From: Candidatus Dormiibacterota bacterium
GTDB taxonomy: Bacteria > Chloroflexota > Dormibacteria > Dormibacterales > Dormibacteraceae
Direction of reading: 5' to 3'
Assembly: GCA_003169845.1 (NCBI GenBank)
Contig: PNAG01000011.1
Span: 279,044-343,043 of the forward strand
Length of the DNA stretch: 64,000 nt
The position numbers were made by a program, and so were the translations under genes. Shown here piece after piece: positions 24,777 through 33,527 of this stretch. Below the pieces are notes generated by a model that had not been told where the DNA came from, searched no databases, and saw only the letters and a program-made list of their open reading frames with translations. The number at the start of each line of letters is the position of its first letter. The stretch's first letter is position 1.

Positions 24777-26087
24777 ATGCAAACCGGGGCGATCGAGGCA
24801 CCAAAGCGGCTGGAGGACCTTCACGTCCGCCGTGACCTCGTCGCGAGCCTTCTGCTGCGGACCATCGCCTTCGCCGACCAGCTGAGCGGAGCGGCCATCG
24901 AGACCCGCCTCGGACTTCCCTTCGAGACGCTGCAGCCGATCATCGAAGAGTTCCAGAAATCCCAGCTCATGGACACGATGGGCTTCTCCAACGATCCAGG
25001 CGTCGAGGGCCGGCCCATCCCGGTGCGCATGAACTACGTCGTTTCCAGCGCCGGCCGCCAGCGCGCCGCCGAGATGTCCGCGGTGCAAACGCGATACCTC
25101 GGTCCATGTCCGATCAACTTCGACGACTACCTCTCCCTGGTCCGCTCACAGGTCATCGGCAAGGCAAACGTCACCGATGCCCTTCTGAAGAAGGCACTCG
25201 GCACGCTCGAGCTGGAGCAGCACGTGATCGACCAGATCGGCGGCGCCATGGTCTCGCGCGCTTCGCTGTTTATCTTCGGAGCTCCGGGCAACGGCAAGAG
25301 CACGATCACCGAACGCATGGCGTTGCTGATGGGCGCTCCGATCGAGATCCCGCACGCGGTGGCCGTGGGTGACGAGATCATCCGCGTGATCGACCCCGTC
25401 TATCACAAGATTGCCGAGGGCGAGCAACCGATCGATCGCAGGCTGGTCAAGGTGGAGCGCCCGGTCGTGGTCGCCGGCGGCGAGCTCAAGCTGCAGCAGC
25501 TGGACCTCACCTACGACTCATCCAACCGCTACTACGAGGCGCCCCTCCAGTGGAAGGCGAATGCCGGGGTTTTCGTGATCGACGACTTCGGCCGCCAGGA
25601 GGTTCCGCCGATGCGGCTCCTCAACCGGTTCATCGTCCCGATGGAGAAGAAGGTCGACTACCTGGACCTTTCAGCTTCGGGTCGCAAAATCGAGCTGCCC
25701 TTCCTGTGCCAGGTCGTGTTCTCGACCAACCTCTCGCCCACCGAGCTGGTCGACGAAGCCTTCCTGCGCCGCATGGCGTACAAGATCGGCGTCGGCAACC
25801 CGTCGCCCGAGTCGTTCGGGCGGATCCTTCGATACGAGTGCGACCGCCAGGGCGTCCAGTTCGACGAGAAGGCGATCGGGTACCTGCTCAACAACCTCTA
25901 TGGAAAGAAGCCGCTGCGCGGATCGCACCCCCGCGCTCTGATCGCCCGGCTGGTCGACCTCGCCAACTACCGGCAGGAGCCGCCGCGCCTTACGCCCCAG
26001 ACGTTGAAAGAGGCGTTCGACGCCTGCTTCAACCCGGCGCTGGGAAGCCTCACCGAGGACGACTGGGCCCGGCCTGCAATTGGCTGA
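24777..26087 (+). CDS. AAA-family ATPase of unknown function
   Basis: A 436-residue cytoplasmic ATPase. Residues 1-110 look like a helical/winged-helix region (LRTIAFADQLSGAAIETRLGLPFETL). Walker A is GAPGNGKST at 168-176 and Walker B VFVIDDFG at 265-272, followed by FSTNLSPTELVDEAFLRRM as sensor 1 and arginine-finger region. The module resembles a large uncharacterised group of MoxR/ComM-like single ATPases seen in Chloroflexi and Actinobacteria. It is alone on the plus strand between two minus operons, so the context gives no function. ATG 24777 is chosen because of the nearby -10 element; an upstream GTG at 24750 has no signal. Confidence 0.8.
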   Translation: MQTGAIEAPKRLEDLHVRRDLVASLLLRTIAFADQLSGAAIETRLGLPFETLQPIIEEFQKSQLMDTMGFSNDPGVEGRPIPVRMNYVVSSAGRQRAAEMSAVQTRYLGPCPINFDDYLSLVRSQVIGKANVTDALLKKALGTLELEQHVIDQIGGAMVSRASLFIFGAPGNGKSTITERMALLMGAPIEIPHAVAVGDEIIRVIDPVYHKIAEGEQPIDRRLVKVERPVVVAGGELKLQQLDLTYDSSNRYYEAPLQWKANAGVFVIDDFGRQEVPPMRLLNRFIVPMEKKVDYLDLSASGRKIELPFLCQVVFSTNLSPTELVDEAFLRRMAYKIGVGNPSPESFGRILRYECDRQGVQFDEKAIGYLLNNLYGKKPLRGSHPRALIARLVDLANYRQEPPRLTPQTLKEAFDACFNPALGSLTEDDWARPAIG

Positions 26088-26105
26088 GCCGGCGGGGATG
26101 GTGGC

Positions 26106-26822
26106 TTAAGCCCCTCTCCCCGACCCTCTTCCCGATGGGGAGAAGGGACTCGTCACCCCGGTCAGCTTCTTCCGGTATGAGTCCAGGTCGCTGAAGACTC
26201 CTCGCTGCTCCGGTGGAAGCAGCTCCGCGATGGCGAGCATGATGGCGTCGGAAGCCTCCTCGTGTGACACCCGCTTGCCATCAGCGCTCTTCTGAAGGAC
26301 GTGGAATGGCTTCCCGAACGTGATTGTGACCCTGGTCCGGAGCGGCCAGTGCGCTCCTTTGGGAAGACACTCGCGCGTGCCGGTCAGCCCAACCGGAAGA
26401 ACAGGGCAGCCCGCCTTCTGGGCGATGAACCCCGCGCCGGGTTCAGGCATGGCCAGCACGCCGGACTCGACCCGCGTGCCTTCTGGGTAGATGACCAGCG
26501 CCTGACCGGATTTCAGCAAGTCGAATGACCTTTTCAGTGCCGCGCGGTCGGCGGTGTGGCGCACCACCGGAAACGAGTGATATGCCGTGAAGATGAATCT
26601 CGACAGCAGGCGCTGGAAATACTCCGATTTGGCCATGCTCCACGTGTCGTTGCGTGGAACGAACGCGGGGACCATGGGCGGATCGAGGGTCGCCGAGTGG
26701 TTGGGGCAGATGATCAGAGGTCCGGTGCGAGGAATGTTCTCGACGCCGACGACATGGAACAGGCCAACCAGAAATGTCTGGGTGATTGTGCGCATCACCC
26801 AGCGCAGAAACGCGTAAATCAC
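26106..26822 (-). CDS. 1-acyl-sn-glycerol-3-phosphate acyltransferase (PlsC family)
   Basis: Transfers an acyl chain to lysophosphatidic acid in phospholipid synthesis. The 238-residue protein has a hydrophobic N-terminus, the catalytic NHSATLDP (His42, Asp47), FPVVRHTADR, and PEGTR at 113-117. The last 15 or so residues (SPFSPSGRGSGRGA) are encoded by a CCCTCTTCCC-type intergenic repeat, so the natural C-terminus was probably extended by the repeat. The ATG overlaps the cmk stop as ATGA. The cmk-plsC pair is common. Confidence 0.92.
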   Translation of the reverse strand: MIYAFLRWVMRTITQTFLVGLFHVVGVENIPRTGPLIICPNHSATLDPPMVPAFVPRNDTWSMAKSEYFQRLLSRFIFTAYHSFPVVRHTADRAALKRSFDLLKSGQALVIYPEGTRVESGVLAMPEPGAGFIAQKAGCPVLPVGLTGTRECLPKGAHWPLRTRVTITFGKPFHVLQKSADGKRVSHEEASDAIMLAIAELLPPEQRGVFSDLDSYRKKLTGVTSPFSPSGRGSGRGA

Positions 26823-27469
26823 GGCTTCTTCCCCTCCGCGACGTGCTTCAGGATCACATCGACCACCTGGTCGACGCCGAGCCGGTCAGTGTCGATCACG
26901 ACGGCGTCCGGCGCGGGCCGCAGCGGGGCGACCGTGCGCTCCGTGTCGACGCGGTCGCGCTCCTCGACCTCTTTGCGCATGGCTTCCTCGTCCACCCGCT
27001 CGCCTCGGCGCTCGTACTGCCCGGCGCGGCGCCGGACCTTCTCCTCGAGGCTTGCGACCAGGAAGAATTTGAAGTCGGCGGCGGGAAACACGACGGTTCC
27101 TATGTCGCGGCCCGCCATCAACATCCCGGACCCTCCCATTCGCCTTTGCTGCGCGACCAGTGCCTGCCGCACGCCAGGAATGGCCGAAACCACCGGCAGA
27201 GCATCGGCATAGTCCGCGTCATAGATCCCGTTCGTGAGCTCGACTCCGTTCGCCCACACGCGCTCACCGTCGATCTTCACCTCCGTCGAATCCGCCAGCC
27301 GCGTCATCGCATCCGCATCGTGTGGATCGATGCCGCGCGCGGCGGCCAGCTTCGTGATGGCGCGATACATCAGGCCGCTGTCGACGAAGGGCAGATTGAT
27401 GGCCTCAGCCACCCGACGGCCGACGGCTGATTTACCGGATGCCACCCCACCGTCGATAGCGACGATCAA
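26819..27469 (-). CDS. cmk: Cytidylate kinase
   Basis: Phosphorylates CMP and dCMP. From TTG 27469 the protein is 216 residues, normal for Cmk, beginning (M)IVAIDGGVASGKS with Walker A at 7-14; VDSGLMYRA and GRDIGTVVFP are further family motifs. The TTG overlaps the rluB stop as TTGA and follows a GAAGGG ribosome-binding site. The frame is open further upstream but that part is not conserved. Confidence 0.95.
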   Translation of the reverse strand: MIVAIDGGVASGKSAVGRRVAEAINLPFVDSGLMYRAITKLAAARGIDPHDADAMTRLADSTEVKIDGERVWANGVELTNGIYDADYADALPVVSAIPGVRQALVAQQRRMGGSGMLMAGRDIGTVVFPAADFKFFLVASLEEKVRRRAGQYERRGERVDEEAMRKEVEERDRVDTERTVAPLRPAPDAVVIDTDRLGVDQVVDVILKHVAEGKKP

Positions 27470-28221
27470 CTGGCACCCTTCGCGTTCTTCGCCTGAACGG
27501 CCCGTTGCAGAGCCGCCACCTCCGCCTCTCCCAGCACCCGCCATCCGCCCGCCTTCAACCGCCCCAGCTTCAGCGGCCCGAAGCCGACGCGCTTGAGCGA
27601 TTGGACCTTGTGGCCCACGAAGTGCAGCATGCGGCGCACCTGCCGGTGCCGCCCTTCGCGGATGACGATTCGGATCTCCGCGATGCCCGAATCCCGGCTG
27701 CCCGGCGTGATCCGAAGCACGTCGACCTCGGCCGGGGCAGTCATCCCGTCGTCGAGCTTGACACCCGTGCGCAAGCTCTCGAGGTCGGCCGCGGTCGGGT
27801 TGCCGGCGACCAGCGCGATGTACTCCTTGCTCACCTTGTAGCCGGGGTGGGTGAGGCGATACGCGAGGTCGCCGTCGTCCGTAAGGAGGAGCAGCCCGGA
27901 TGTGTCGGCATCGAGGCGGCCCACCGGGAACAGCCGGTGTCCGCTCTTCCCTTCCTCTCCGACCACGTCCAGAACGGTGGTCCTCGACGCCTCGTCCCGT
28001 GCCGTGGTGATCACACCGAGAGGCTTGTTCAGAAGGATGTACCGATGTCGCGTGACGGGCTTGACGGGCTTGCCGTGGACGGTGATCCGATCGTTGTCCG
28101 GGTCGATGAGAACTCCTTCGGGCGGCGGCGTCTTGCCGTTGATACGAACCCCTCCCGATGCAATCAGCTCATCAGCGGCGCGGCGGCTCGCCACACCAGA
28201 TCGCGCCAGGAAGCGATTCAG
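27466..28221 (-). CDS. rluB: RluB/RsuA-type pseudouridine synthase, apparent CUG start
   Basis: Pseudouridine synthase acting on rRNA, with an N-terminal S4 domain and a catalytic domain containing GRLDADTSGLLLLTDDG (catalytic Asp). The first canonical start, GTG 28194, would delete the beginning of the S4 domain. CTG at 28221 restores (M)NRFLARSGVASRRAADELI, matching the family, and overlaps the scpB stop exactly as CTGA, the same geometry as the ATGA, GTGA and TTGA overlaps nearby. No ATG, GTG or TTG is available in frame upstream within the last codons of scpB. Length is then 251 residues. Whether the substrate is 23S or 16S rRNA is not certain. Confidence 0.9.
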   Translation of the reverse strand: MNRFLARSGVASRRAADELIASGGVRINGKTPPPEGVLIDPDNDRITVHGKPVKPVTRHRYILLNKPLGVITTARDEASRTTVLDVVGEEGKSGHRLFPVGRLDADTSGLLLLTDDGDLAYRLTHPGYKVSKEYIALVAGNPTAADLESLRTGVKLDDGMTAPAEVDVLRITPGSRDSGIAEIRIVIREGRHRQVRRMLHFVGHKVQSLKRVGFGPLKLGRLKAGGWRVLGEAEVAALQRAVQAKNAKGAS

Positions 28222-28769
28222 GCGTTCTTGGTTAGCGATCTTGTTCCCGCGGGCTGATCCGAATCGTTCCGATCGAGGCGCGGCCGGGGGAGGTGGTCGA
28301 GCGACTCGAGACCCATCACCTGGAGAAATCTCATCGTGGTGCCGTAGAGCTTGGGTTGCCCGGGTCCCGAGCCGCGACCGACCTCGACGACCAGGTCGCG
28401 CAGCTCGAGGTTGCTCAGCACGCTGTCGCAGTTGACGCCGCGCACGTCTTCAATGCGGGAACGTGTGACCGGCTGCTGGAAGGCAACGATCGCCAGCGTT
28501 TCATACGCGGCCGGCGAGAGCTTGCCCGAAACCTCAGGCCGGAGGGCACGCCGCACGGCGCCGGCCAGCTCCGGCCGCGTCGCGAGATGAATCTCGTCGT
28601 GGTGTCGCATCACCATCACGCCGCGGCCCTCCAGCGCGCGGCGCAGCTCGTCCAGCGCCTGCTCGACCGCGGTGCGGTCGGAATCGGTCGCCTGCTGCAG
28701 CTCGCGCAGCTTGAGGGGCCGGTTGGAGCTGAAAAGGATCGCCTCGATCGCGGCGGAAACCTCACTCAT
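28218..28769 (-). CDS. scpB: Segregation and condensation protein B
   Basis: ScpB is the winged-helix kite subunit of the SMC-ScpAB condensin. From ATG 28769 the protein is 183 residues and begins MSEVSAAIEAILFSSNRPLK, followed by YETLAIVAFQQPVTRSRIEDVRG, the second winged helix. The start overlaps the scpA stop by 8 bp. The C-terminal tail is charged and poorly conserved. Confidence 0.94.
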   Translation of the reverse strand: MSEVSAAIEAILFSSNRPLKLRELQQATDSDRTAVEQALDELRRALEGRGVMVMRHHDEIHLATRPELAGAVRRALRPEVSGKLSPAAYETLAIVAFQQPVTRSRIEDVRGVNCDSVLSNLELRDLVVEVGRGSGPGQPKLYGTTMRFLQVMGLESLDHLPRPRLDRNDSDQPAGTRSLTKNA

Positions 28770-29490
28770 CGGCGGCCTGGGTGGCCTCGACGTGAATGGC
28801 GCCGAAGCGTTCCCTCTGCCGGACGCGGACGAGCGATCGGCGGAGCAGCTCCAGGACGGCGACGAAGGTGACGACAGCTTCCAGCCGGTCCTCCGATTCG
28901 AGGATGAGCTCAACCAGCTCGATCGGGCCCCGGCGCAGCCGTTCTGTGATCAGGTCGAGCTTCTCCTGAAGAGTCCACGTCCGGCCCGTGACAACCAGGG
29001 GCCGTGGTGGGATGCGGGCCAGCACGCTGTTGAAGGCAACGAGCAGGAGCCCGATTTCCAGGGGCTCCTCCTGGCCTCCCGCCTCGACGGGACGCGCGGG
29101 CGGCGGGAACGAGAAGGAATCGTTCTGCGTCCGCTCCATCAGCTCGCCCGCCATCTCCTTGTAGGCGCGGTACTCCTCGAGCCGCTGGCGCACCTCCTCC
29201 TCCCACCCGAGCAGGTCGGTCTCCTCTTCGGTGGGCGGCTCGCCCGGCAAGAGGCGGATCGATTTGATCAGCAGCAGGCGCGCAGCCATCCATAGGAACT
29301 CGGCCATCTCCTGGGGGTCGGCGACCTCGCGCGCGGCGATCTCCGCGAGGTATGCGTCCGTCACCTTCGCCAGCGAGACCTGGAAGATGTCGAGCTCCTC
29401 GCGTTCCACCAGCGCCAGGAGAAGCTCGAGCGGCCCTTCGAACACCTGCGTGGTCACGCCGAGGCGCGGGCCAGCAAGAGGCTGTTCCAC
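28762..29490 (-). CDS. scpA: Segregation and condensation protein A
   Basis: ScpA is the kleisin that bridges SMC heads. The protein has the N-terminal FEGPLELLLALVEREELDI signature, EFLWMAARLLLIKSIRLLP and a C-terminal winged helix (VVTFVAVLELLRRSLV). GTG at 29490 gives 242 residues and lies 8 nt below a TATCCT -10 hexamer with TTGCCC 16 bp further upstream; TTG at 29526 is an alternative but coincides with that -35. It heads the scpA-scpB-rluB-cmk-plsC operon. Confidence 0.9.
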   Translation of the reverse strand: MEQPLAGPRLGVTTQVFEGPLELLLALVEREELDIFQVSLAKVTDAYLAEIAAREVADPQEMAEFLWMAARLLLIKSIRLLPGEPPTEEETDLLGWEEEVRQRLEEYRAYKEMAGELMERTQNDSFSFPPPARPVEAGGQEEPLEIGLLLVAFNSVLARIPPRPLVVTGRTWTLQEKLDLITERLRRGPIELVELILESEDRLEAVVTFVAVLELLRRSLVRVRQRERFGAIHVEATQAADE

Positions 29491-29498
29491 GAGCGGTA

Positions 29499-29526
29499 AG
29501 GATAGGGCTCCGGACAACCTGGGCAA
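29499..29526 (-). promoter_or_regulatory. Putative scpA promoter, leaderless
   Basis: TTGCCC (29521-29526), 16-bp spacer, TATCCT (29499-29504) on the minus strand, then 8 nt to the GTG start. This is the best promoter match among the leaderless heads in the window. Confidence 0.55.
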
Positions 29527-29538
29527 GCGTGGCGGCTA

Positions 29539-29663
29539 GGCCGGATTCAGTCCGGCCGTCCCAAACGTCCATCTCGCCGCCATTCGTAGCGGGGAGAAAC
29601 ATTCCAAGAATCCCATCCTTTAGGAAGATGAGCCATGAGAAGGAACCCTCGGTTCCTTCTCAT
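29539..29663. repeat. Composite hairpin element, copy A
   Basis: Begins with hairpin GGCCGGA-TTCAG-TCCGGCC (29539-29557) and ends with a 13-bp perfect hairpin ATGAGAAGGAACC-CTC-GGTTCCTTCTCAT (29635-29663). The final 65-70 bp are nearly identical to copy B at about 35089-35156; the middle differs. It lies just after the stop of the deacetylase gene and before the scpA promoter, so it may end the asp23-to-deacetylase transcript. No gene is seen in 29527-29667. Confidence 0.75.
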
Positions 29664-29667
29664 ATCG

Positions 29668-30339
29668 TTATCGGAGATTGACCTGGTGGAACTTCTCGAC
29701 CCTGGCCATGGCACGCCAGCGGCGCATCAGGGCGGCCGGGCTCTTGGTCTGGCTCGCGTGCGCGAGGCGCGCTTCGATCTTCTTGCCGAGGACCTCTTCG
29801 ACGTCGATTTCGAGCGTCGGCACCAGGCCGCCGAAGCACCATGCCTCCGCGGTTTCGTGTGGAGCTCCCGCCTTGGGGAAGGTAAGAGGGTCGCGGGCGC
29901 TCGGCCACGCAGCATCCAGCGCTACGCGCCCAACCACCCGATGGTCTGGGTGAAAACGATATGGAACGTTGGGATCGAACGTCAGGAGGACGTCAGGCTT
30001 CGAAGCTCGGATCTCCCGCACGAGCTCCTCGCGCAGCTCGAGGCTCTCCACCAGCTCCGCGTCGGGGTGGCGCAGAAAGACGACGCGCTTGACGCCCAGC
30101 ACCTCCGCGGCAAGCTCCTGCTCGCGCTCACGGATGCGAGCGACCTTGGCGCGGGACCTGGTCGCGTCGCGCGCGCCCTTGTCGCCCGAGGTCGCGAGCA
30201 CGAAGTCGACGGCAGCGCCGTGGCGGGTCATCAGCAGGACCACACCCGCGCAATAGAACTCGATGTCGTCGGGATGAGCCACGATGCAGAGCGCGCGCTT
30301 GATGCGGCGATCCTCCGGACCCGCGTACAGCTTTGCCAC
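29668..30339 (-). CDS. PIG-L/LmbE-family zinc deacetylase
   Basis: A 223-residue hydrolase with the zinc motif AHPDD (HxDD ligands) near residue 22, and a later HPDH. The family removes N-acetyl groups from GlcNAc-type substrates: BshB in bacillithiol synthesis, MshB in mycothiol, or lipid and antibiotic precursors. No other thiol-cofactor gene is present, so the substrate is open. The start is GTG at 30339, overlapping the recN stop by one base (TAGTG). It is the last gene of its operon. Confidence 0.88.
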   Translation of the reverse strand: MAKLYAGPEDRRIKRALCIVAHPDDIEFYCAGVVLLMTRHGAAVDFVLATSGDKGARDATRSRAKVARIREREQELAAEVLGVKRVVFLRHPDAELVESLELREELVREIRASKPDVLLTFDPNVPYRFHPDHRVVGRVALDAAWPSARDPLTFPKAGAPHETAEAWCFGGLVPTLEIDVEEVLGKKIEARLAHASQTKSPAALMRRWRAMARVEKFHQVNLR

Positions 30340-31934
30340 TACCTTCTCGATTCGGCCAGGAGCTCGTGCGCTCGCGCCACGGCCTTCGGCGTGACGCCGC
30401 CGCTCATCATGCGAGCCAGCTCTTCGGCGCGTTCGCCGTCCGATGTCAGCTCACGCACCGACACCACGTTGCGACCGTCGGGTCCAGGATACTTCTCCAC
30501 CAGCAGGTGATGATCGGCAAAGGCCGCGATCTGCGCGAGGTGCGTGACCACCAGCACCTGGTGTCGCGCGCCCAGCGCTTTGAGGCGAAGGCCGACCTGC
30601 ACGGCGGCCTCGCCGCCGATCCCCGCATCCACCTCGTCGAACACCAGGGTCGGCAGCCGGTCCGCGTCAGCTCCGACGGTCTTGATCGCCAGCATGACCC
30701 GTGCGAGCTCGCCTCCTGAAGCCACCCGGGCCAGCGGCTGAAGCGGCTCGCCCGGGTTGGCCGAGAACATCATCTCCGCGCCCTCCGCGCCGGTGGGCCC
30801 GATCTCCGCTCCTGCCCTCAAGGCGATCTCGAAGCGCGCTCCCTCGAGGCGCAGGCCGGCGAGCTCGCCTGAGACGGACTCCTGCATGCGGCGAGCGGCG
30901 ACCTTTCGCGCTTTGGTCAGCAGCGCCGCGGCCGCCTCCAGGTCGGAGCGGCATCGGTCGCGCTCGGCCAGGGCGGCCGCGACCGACCCTTCCAGGTCCT
31001 CGGTCGCGCCGATCTGCATCTCGAGCCGGCGGAGCTCCTCCAGGGCGGATTCGAGCGTCCCGCCATATTTGCGCTTGATTCCGTCGAGCACGGCGAGGCG
31101 TGATTCGATGGTCTCCAGCCGCCGAGGGTCCGTGTCGAGGACATCGCCATAGCGCCGGATCTGCGCGGCCGCATCCGACGATTCCTCCGCCAGCGCATCG
31201 AGGCGAGAGGCCTGCTCTGCGAGACGGGGGTCGAGCTCGGCCGCGCCGCGGATCGCGGCCGCCGCCCGAGCGATGCCATCCTCGTGCAGGGCGTCGATCG
31301 CCTGCTGCCCGAGCTCCGCAAGGCGAGCCGCGTGGCGGGCCGCCGCGCGCTCAGCTGAAAGCTGCTCGTCTTCGCCCGGGCGCGCGTCGGCGGCGCGAAG
31401 CTCTTCCAGCTGCCAGCGCATGTACTCCTGCTCGCGCCGGCCGCGGGACCTCAGCTGCTCGAGATCGCGGACCTTGCTCACGGTTTCCATCCACGCCGCG
31501 TGACTGGCCGCCAGTGCGGCCCGCATCTCCAACGCTCCCGCGTACGAGTCGAGAAGCTCGGTCTGCGTGTCGCTGTCGAGCAGCGCGTGGTGCTCGTGCT
31601 GCCCGTGCAGCGCGACGAGGTTGCGCCCCAGCTCGCGCAGCTGGCCAGGGCTTGCGGTGCGTCCATCGATGTGGGCGGCGCCCCGCCTGCCCAGCTCGCG
31701 CTGCAAGACCAGCGGCGTCCCACCTGATTCGAACGCGCTCTCCACCGTGGCACGGTCCGCCCCGTGGCGAACCTGGTCGGGGCCGCCCCTCCCACCGAGG
31801 GTGAGGCTTAGAGCGTCGACGATCAGCGACTTGCCGCTGCCTGTCTCGCCCGTGAGGAGGTTCAGGCCCGGCCCAAAGCGGACGCGGCACTCCGCGACCA
31901 GGGCCAGGTCGCGGACTTTCAGTTCTTTGAGCAC
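30339..31934 (-). CDS. recN: DNA repair protein RecN
   Basis: RecN is an SMC-like ATPase acting early at double-strand breaks. From GTG 31934 it is 531 residues, beginning (M)LKELKVRDLALV, with Walker A GETGSGKS at 29-36, long coiled-coil arms, and the C-terminal signature ASGGELARVMLAIK followed by VFDEVDAGIGGEAA. The GTG overlaps the nadK stop by one base (TAGTG). The tlyA-nadK-recN order is a classic conserved cluster in Gram-positive bacteria. Confidence 0.96.
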   Translation of the reverse strand: MLKELKVRDLALVAECRVRFGPGLNLLTGETGSGKSLIVDALSLTLGGRGGPDQVRHGADRATVESAFESGGTPLVLQRELGRRGAAHIDGRTASPGQLRELGRNLVALHGQHEHHALLDSDTQTELLDSYAGALEMRAALAASHAAWMETVSKVRDLEQLRSRGRREQEYMRWQLEELRAADARPGEDEQLSAERAAARHAARLAELGQQAIDALHEDGIARAAAAIRGAAELDPRLAEQASRLDALAEESSDAAAQIRRYGDVLDTDPRRLETIESRLAVLDGIKRKYGGTLESALEELRRLEMQIGATEDLEGSVAAALAERDRCRSDLEAAAALLTKARKVAARRMQESVSGELAGLRLEGARFEIALRAGAEIGPTGAEGAEMMFSANPGEPLQPLARVASGGELARVMLAIKTVGADADRLPTLVFDEVDAGIGGEAAVQVGLRLKALGARHQVLVVTHLAQIAAFADHHLLVEKYPGPDGRNVVSVRELTSDGERAEELARMMSGGVTPKAVARAHELLAESRR

Positions 31935-32809
31935 TACTTCTTGGGGACGAGTGGACGGCCCCAGCCGAGCTTTTCGCCCAGGCGGCGGTAGAACTCTTCG
32001 GGCGGGCTGAAGCGAACCACCTTGAGTCGGCGAGGGTGCGCCCCGCATCGCACCAGGTCGCCCGACGCCACCGCCCGCCCTCGGCGCCCGTCGATGCGCA
32101 TCTCGGCCGGGCCGCGGAGGACCGACAGCCTGATGTCCTGGCCGGGCGGAAAGACGATCGGTCGCACCGTGAGAGCGAACGGGTTCATCGGCACGAGCAC
32201 CAGGTCGCTGAGCGTCGGCTCGAGGATCGGCCCACCGCTGGCGAGCGCGTAGGCGGTGGACCCGGTCGCCGTCGCAACCATCACGCCGTCGGCATCGATG
32301 ACGCCCACGGCCTGGCCGCCGACGTCGATTTCGACCCGGAGCATCCGAGCCTCCCCCGAATGGTCGACCACCACCTCGTTGAGGCCGATCGCACGGGCCA
32401 CCGTCCGCTCGCCGCGTGTGAGGACCACCTGGAGGATCGTCCGCTCCTCGATCCGGTAATCGCCGTCGAGGAAGCGCTTCAGCCCCTGTTCCAGGTGGTC
32501 AGCTTCAACCTCAGTCAAAAAGCCGAGCCGCCCGAGGTTGACGCCGAGGAGGGGAATGCCTCGTGGGGCGGCGAACCGGGCGCCGGCAAGGAACGTTCCG
32601 TCGCCGCCGAGGGTCACGACCAGGGGGCAGCTCTTGAGCCGGTCCGTGACCGCCTTGGCGGGCCCATCGCGATCGGATTCGATCGCCTCGACGCCACGAT
32701 CTTTGAAGGCAGCAATGGCACGATCAACCACCGACTGCTCAGCGCCCGGCCCACGAAGAATGCAGACGGTGCGGGCAATTGTGGGCTGGTCCGGACTCAC
32801 TGAATTCAT
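31934..32809 (-). CDS. nadK: NAD kinase
   Basis: Phosphorylates NAD to NADP. The 291-residue protein has GGDGT at 68-72, LNEVVVDH (NE/D motif) and DADGVMVATATGSTAYALA, which binds the nucleotide. It starts with ATG at 32809, overlapping the tlyA stop as ATGA. Confidence 0.96.
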   Translation of the reverse strand: MNSVSPDQPTIARTVCILRGPGAEQSVVDRAIAAFKDRGVEAIESDRDGPAKAVTDRLKSCPLVVTLGGDGTFLAGARFAAPRGIPLLGVNLGRLGFLTEVEADHLEQGLKRFLDGDYRIEERTILQVVLTRGERTVARAIGLNEVVVDHSGEARMLRVEIDVGGQAVGVIDADGVMVATATGSTAYALASGGPILEPTLSDLVLVPMNPFALTVRPIVFPPGQDIRLSVLRGPAEMRIDGRRGRAVASGDLVRCGAHPRRLKVVRFSPPEEFYRRLGEKLGWGRPLVPKK

Positions 32810-33522
32810 GTCGCGAGGAGGTGGAAGAAGAATTCCTGGTTGCCCTCGGCTCCGGTCACCTCAGAAGCCGCTTGCCCCGACACGGAATACCTGTTGGCGC
32901 CGCACCAGGTCCTGAACGCCTGCAGCGCGGTCTCGATCACGACGGGGTCGCGGACGATGCCTCCCTTCCCCACCTCGGCCCGGCCGACCTCGAACTGCGG
33001 CTTGAAAAGTGCCACCACCTGCGCGTCCGGGGCGGCCTGGCGCAGGGCGGGCAGCACCTTCTCGAGGCTGATGAACGAGACGTCGGCGACGATCAGGCTG
33101 ACAGGCTCGGGGAACGAGTCGAGGTCGCGGGCGTTCACCCGCTCGATCACCACCACCCGGGGGTCCTGGCGAAGGCGCCAGTGGATCAAACCGCGTCCGA
33201 CGTCGATCGCGAACACCTTCAACGCTCCGCGCCGCAGCAGCACGTCGGTGAACCCTCCCGTGGAGGCTCCGATGTCCGCGCAGACGCGGCCGCGTGGATC
33301 GACCTGGAAGCGATCGAGGGCCGGGCCCAGCTTCAGCGCGCCCCTGCTCGCGTACCCGGGGCCCTCGTCGACTGTGATGACCTCGTCTTCCCGCACAGAG
33401 CGATCGGGACGGCGCACCGTCTCGCCCGCCACCTGCACCTTGCCGGCGAGGATCAGGGCCTGGGCGCGCTGCCGCGATTCGATCCGGCCGCTCTTGGTCA
33501 GGAGCACGTCGAGGCGCGGCAT
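32806..33522 (-). CDS. tlyA: TlyA-family rRNA 2'-O-methyltransferase
   Basis: A 238-residue protein with an N-terminal S4 domain (RLDVLLTKSGRIESRQRA) joined to an FtsJ-like methyltransferase (CADIGASTGGFTDVLL, then VADVSFISL). TlyA methylates 16S and/or 23S rRNA cytidines and was historically called hemolysin. The linker motif GYASRGALKL is conserved. It starts with ATG at 33522, five bases after the PAP2-like gene, in the xseB-PAP2-tlyA-nadK-recN series. Confidence 0.94.
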   Translation of the reverse strand: MPRLDVLLTKSGRIESRQRAQALILAGKVQVAGETVRRPDRSVREDEVITVDEGPGYASRGALKLGPALDRFQVDPRGRVCADIGASTGGFTDVLLRRGALKVFAIDVGRGLIHWRLRQDPRVVVIERVNARDLDSFPEPVSLIVADVSFISLEKVLPALRQAAPDAQVVALFKPQFEVGRAEVGKGGIVRDPVVIETALQAFRTWCGANRYSVSGQAASEVTGAEGNQEFFFHLLAT

Positions 33523-33527
33523 GGCCT

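Noticed and set aside
29635..29663. Hairpin as a classical intrinsic terminator
   Set aside because: The stem is perfect but no T-tract follows on either strand, so it is listed as a repeat, not as a proven terminator.
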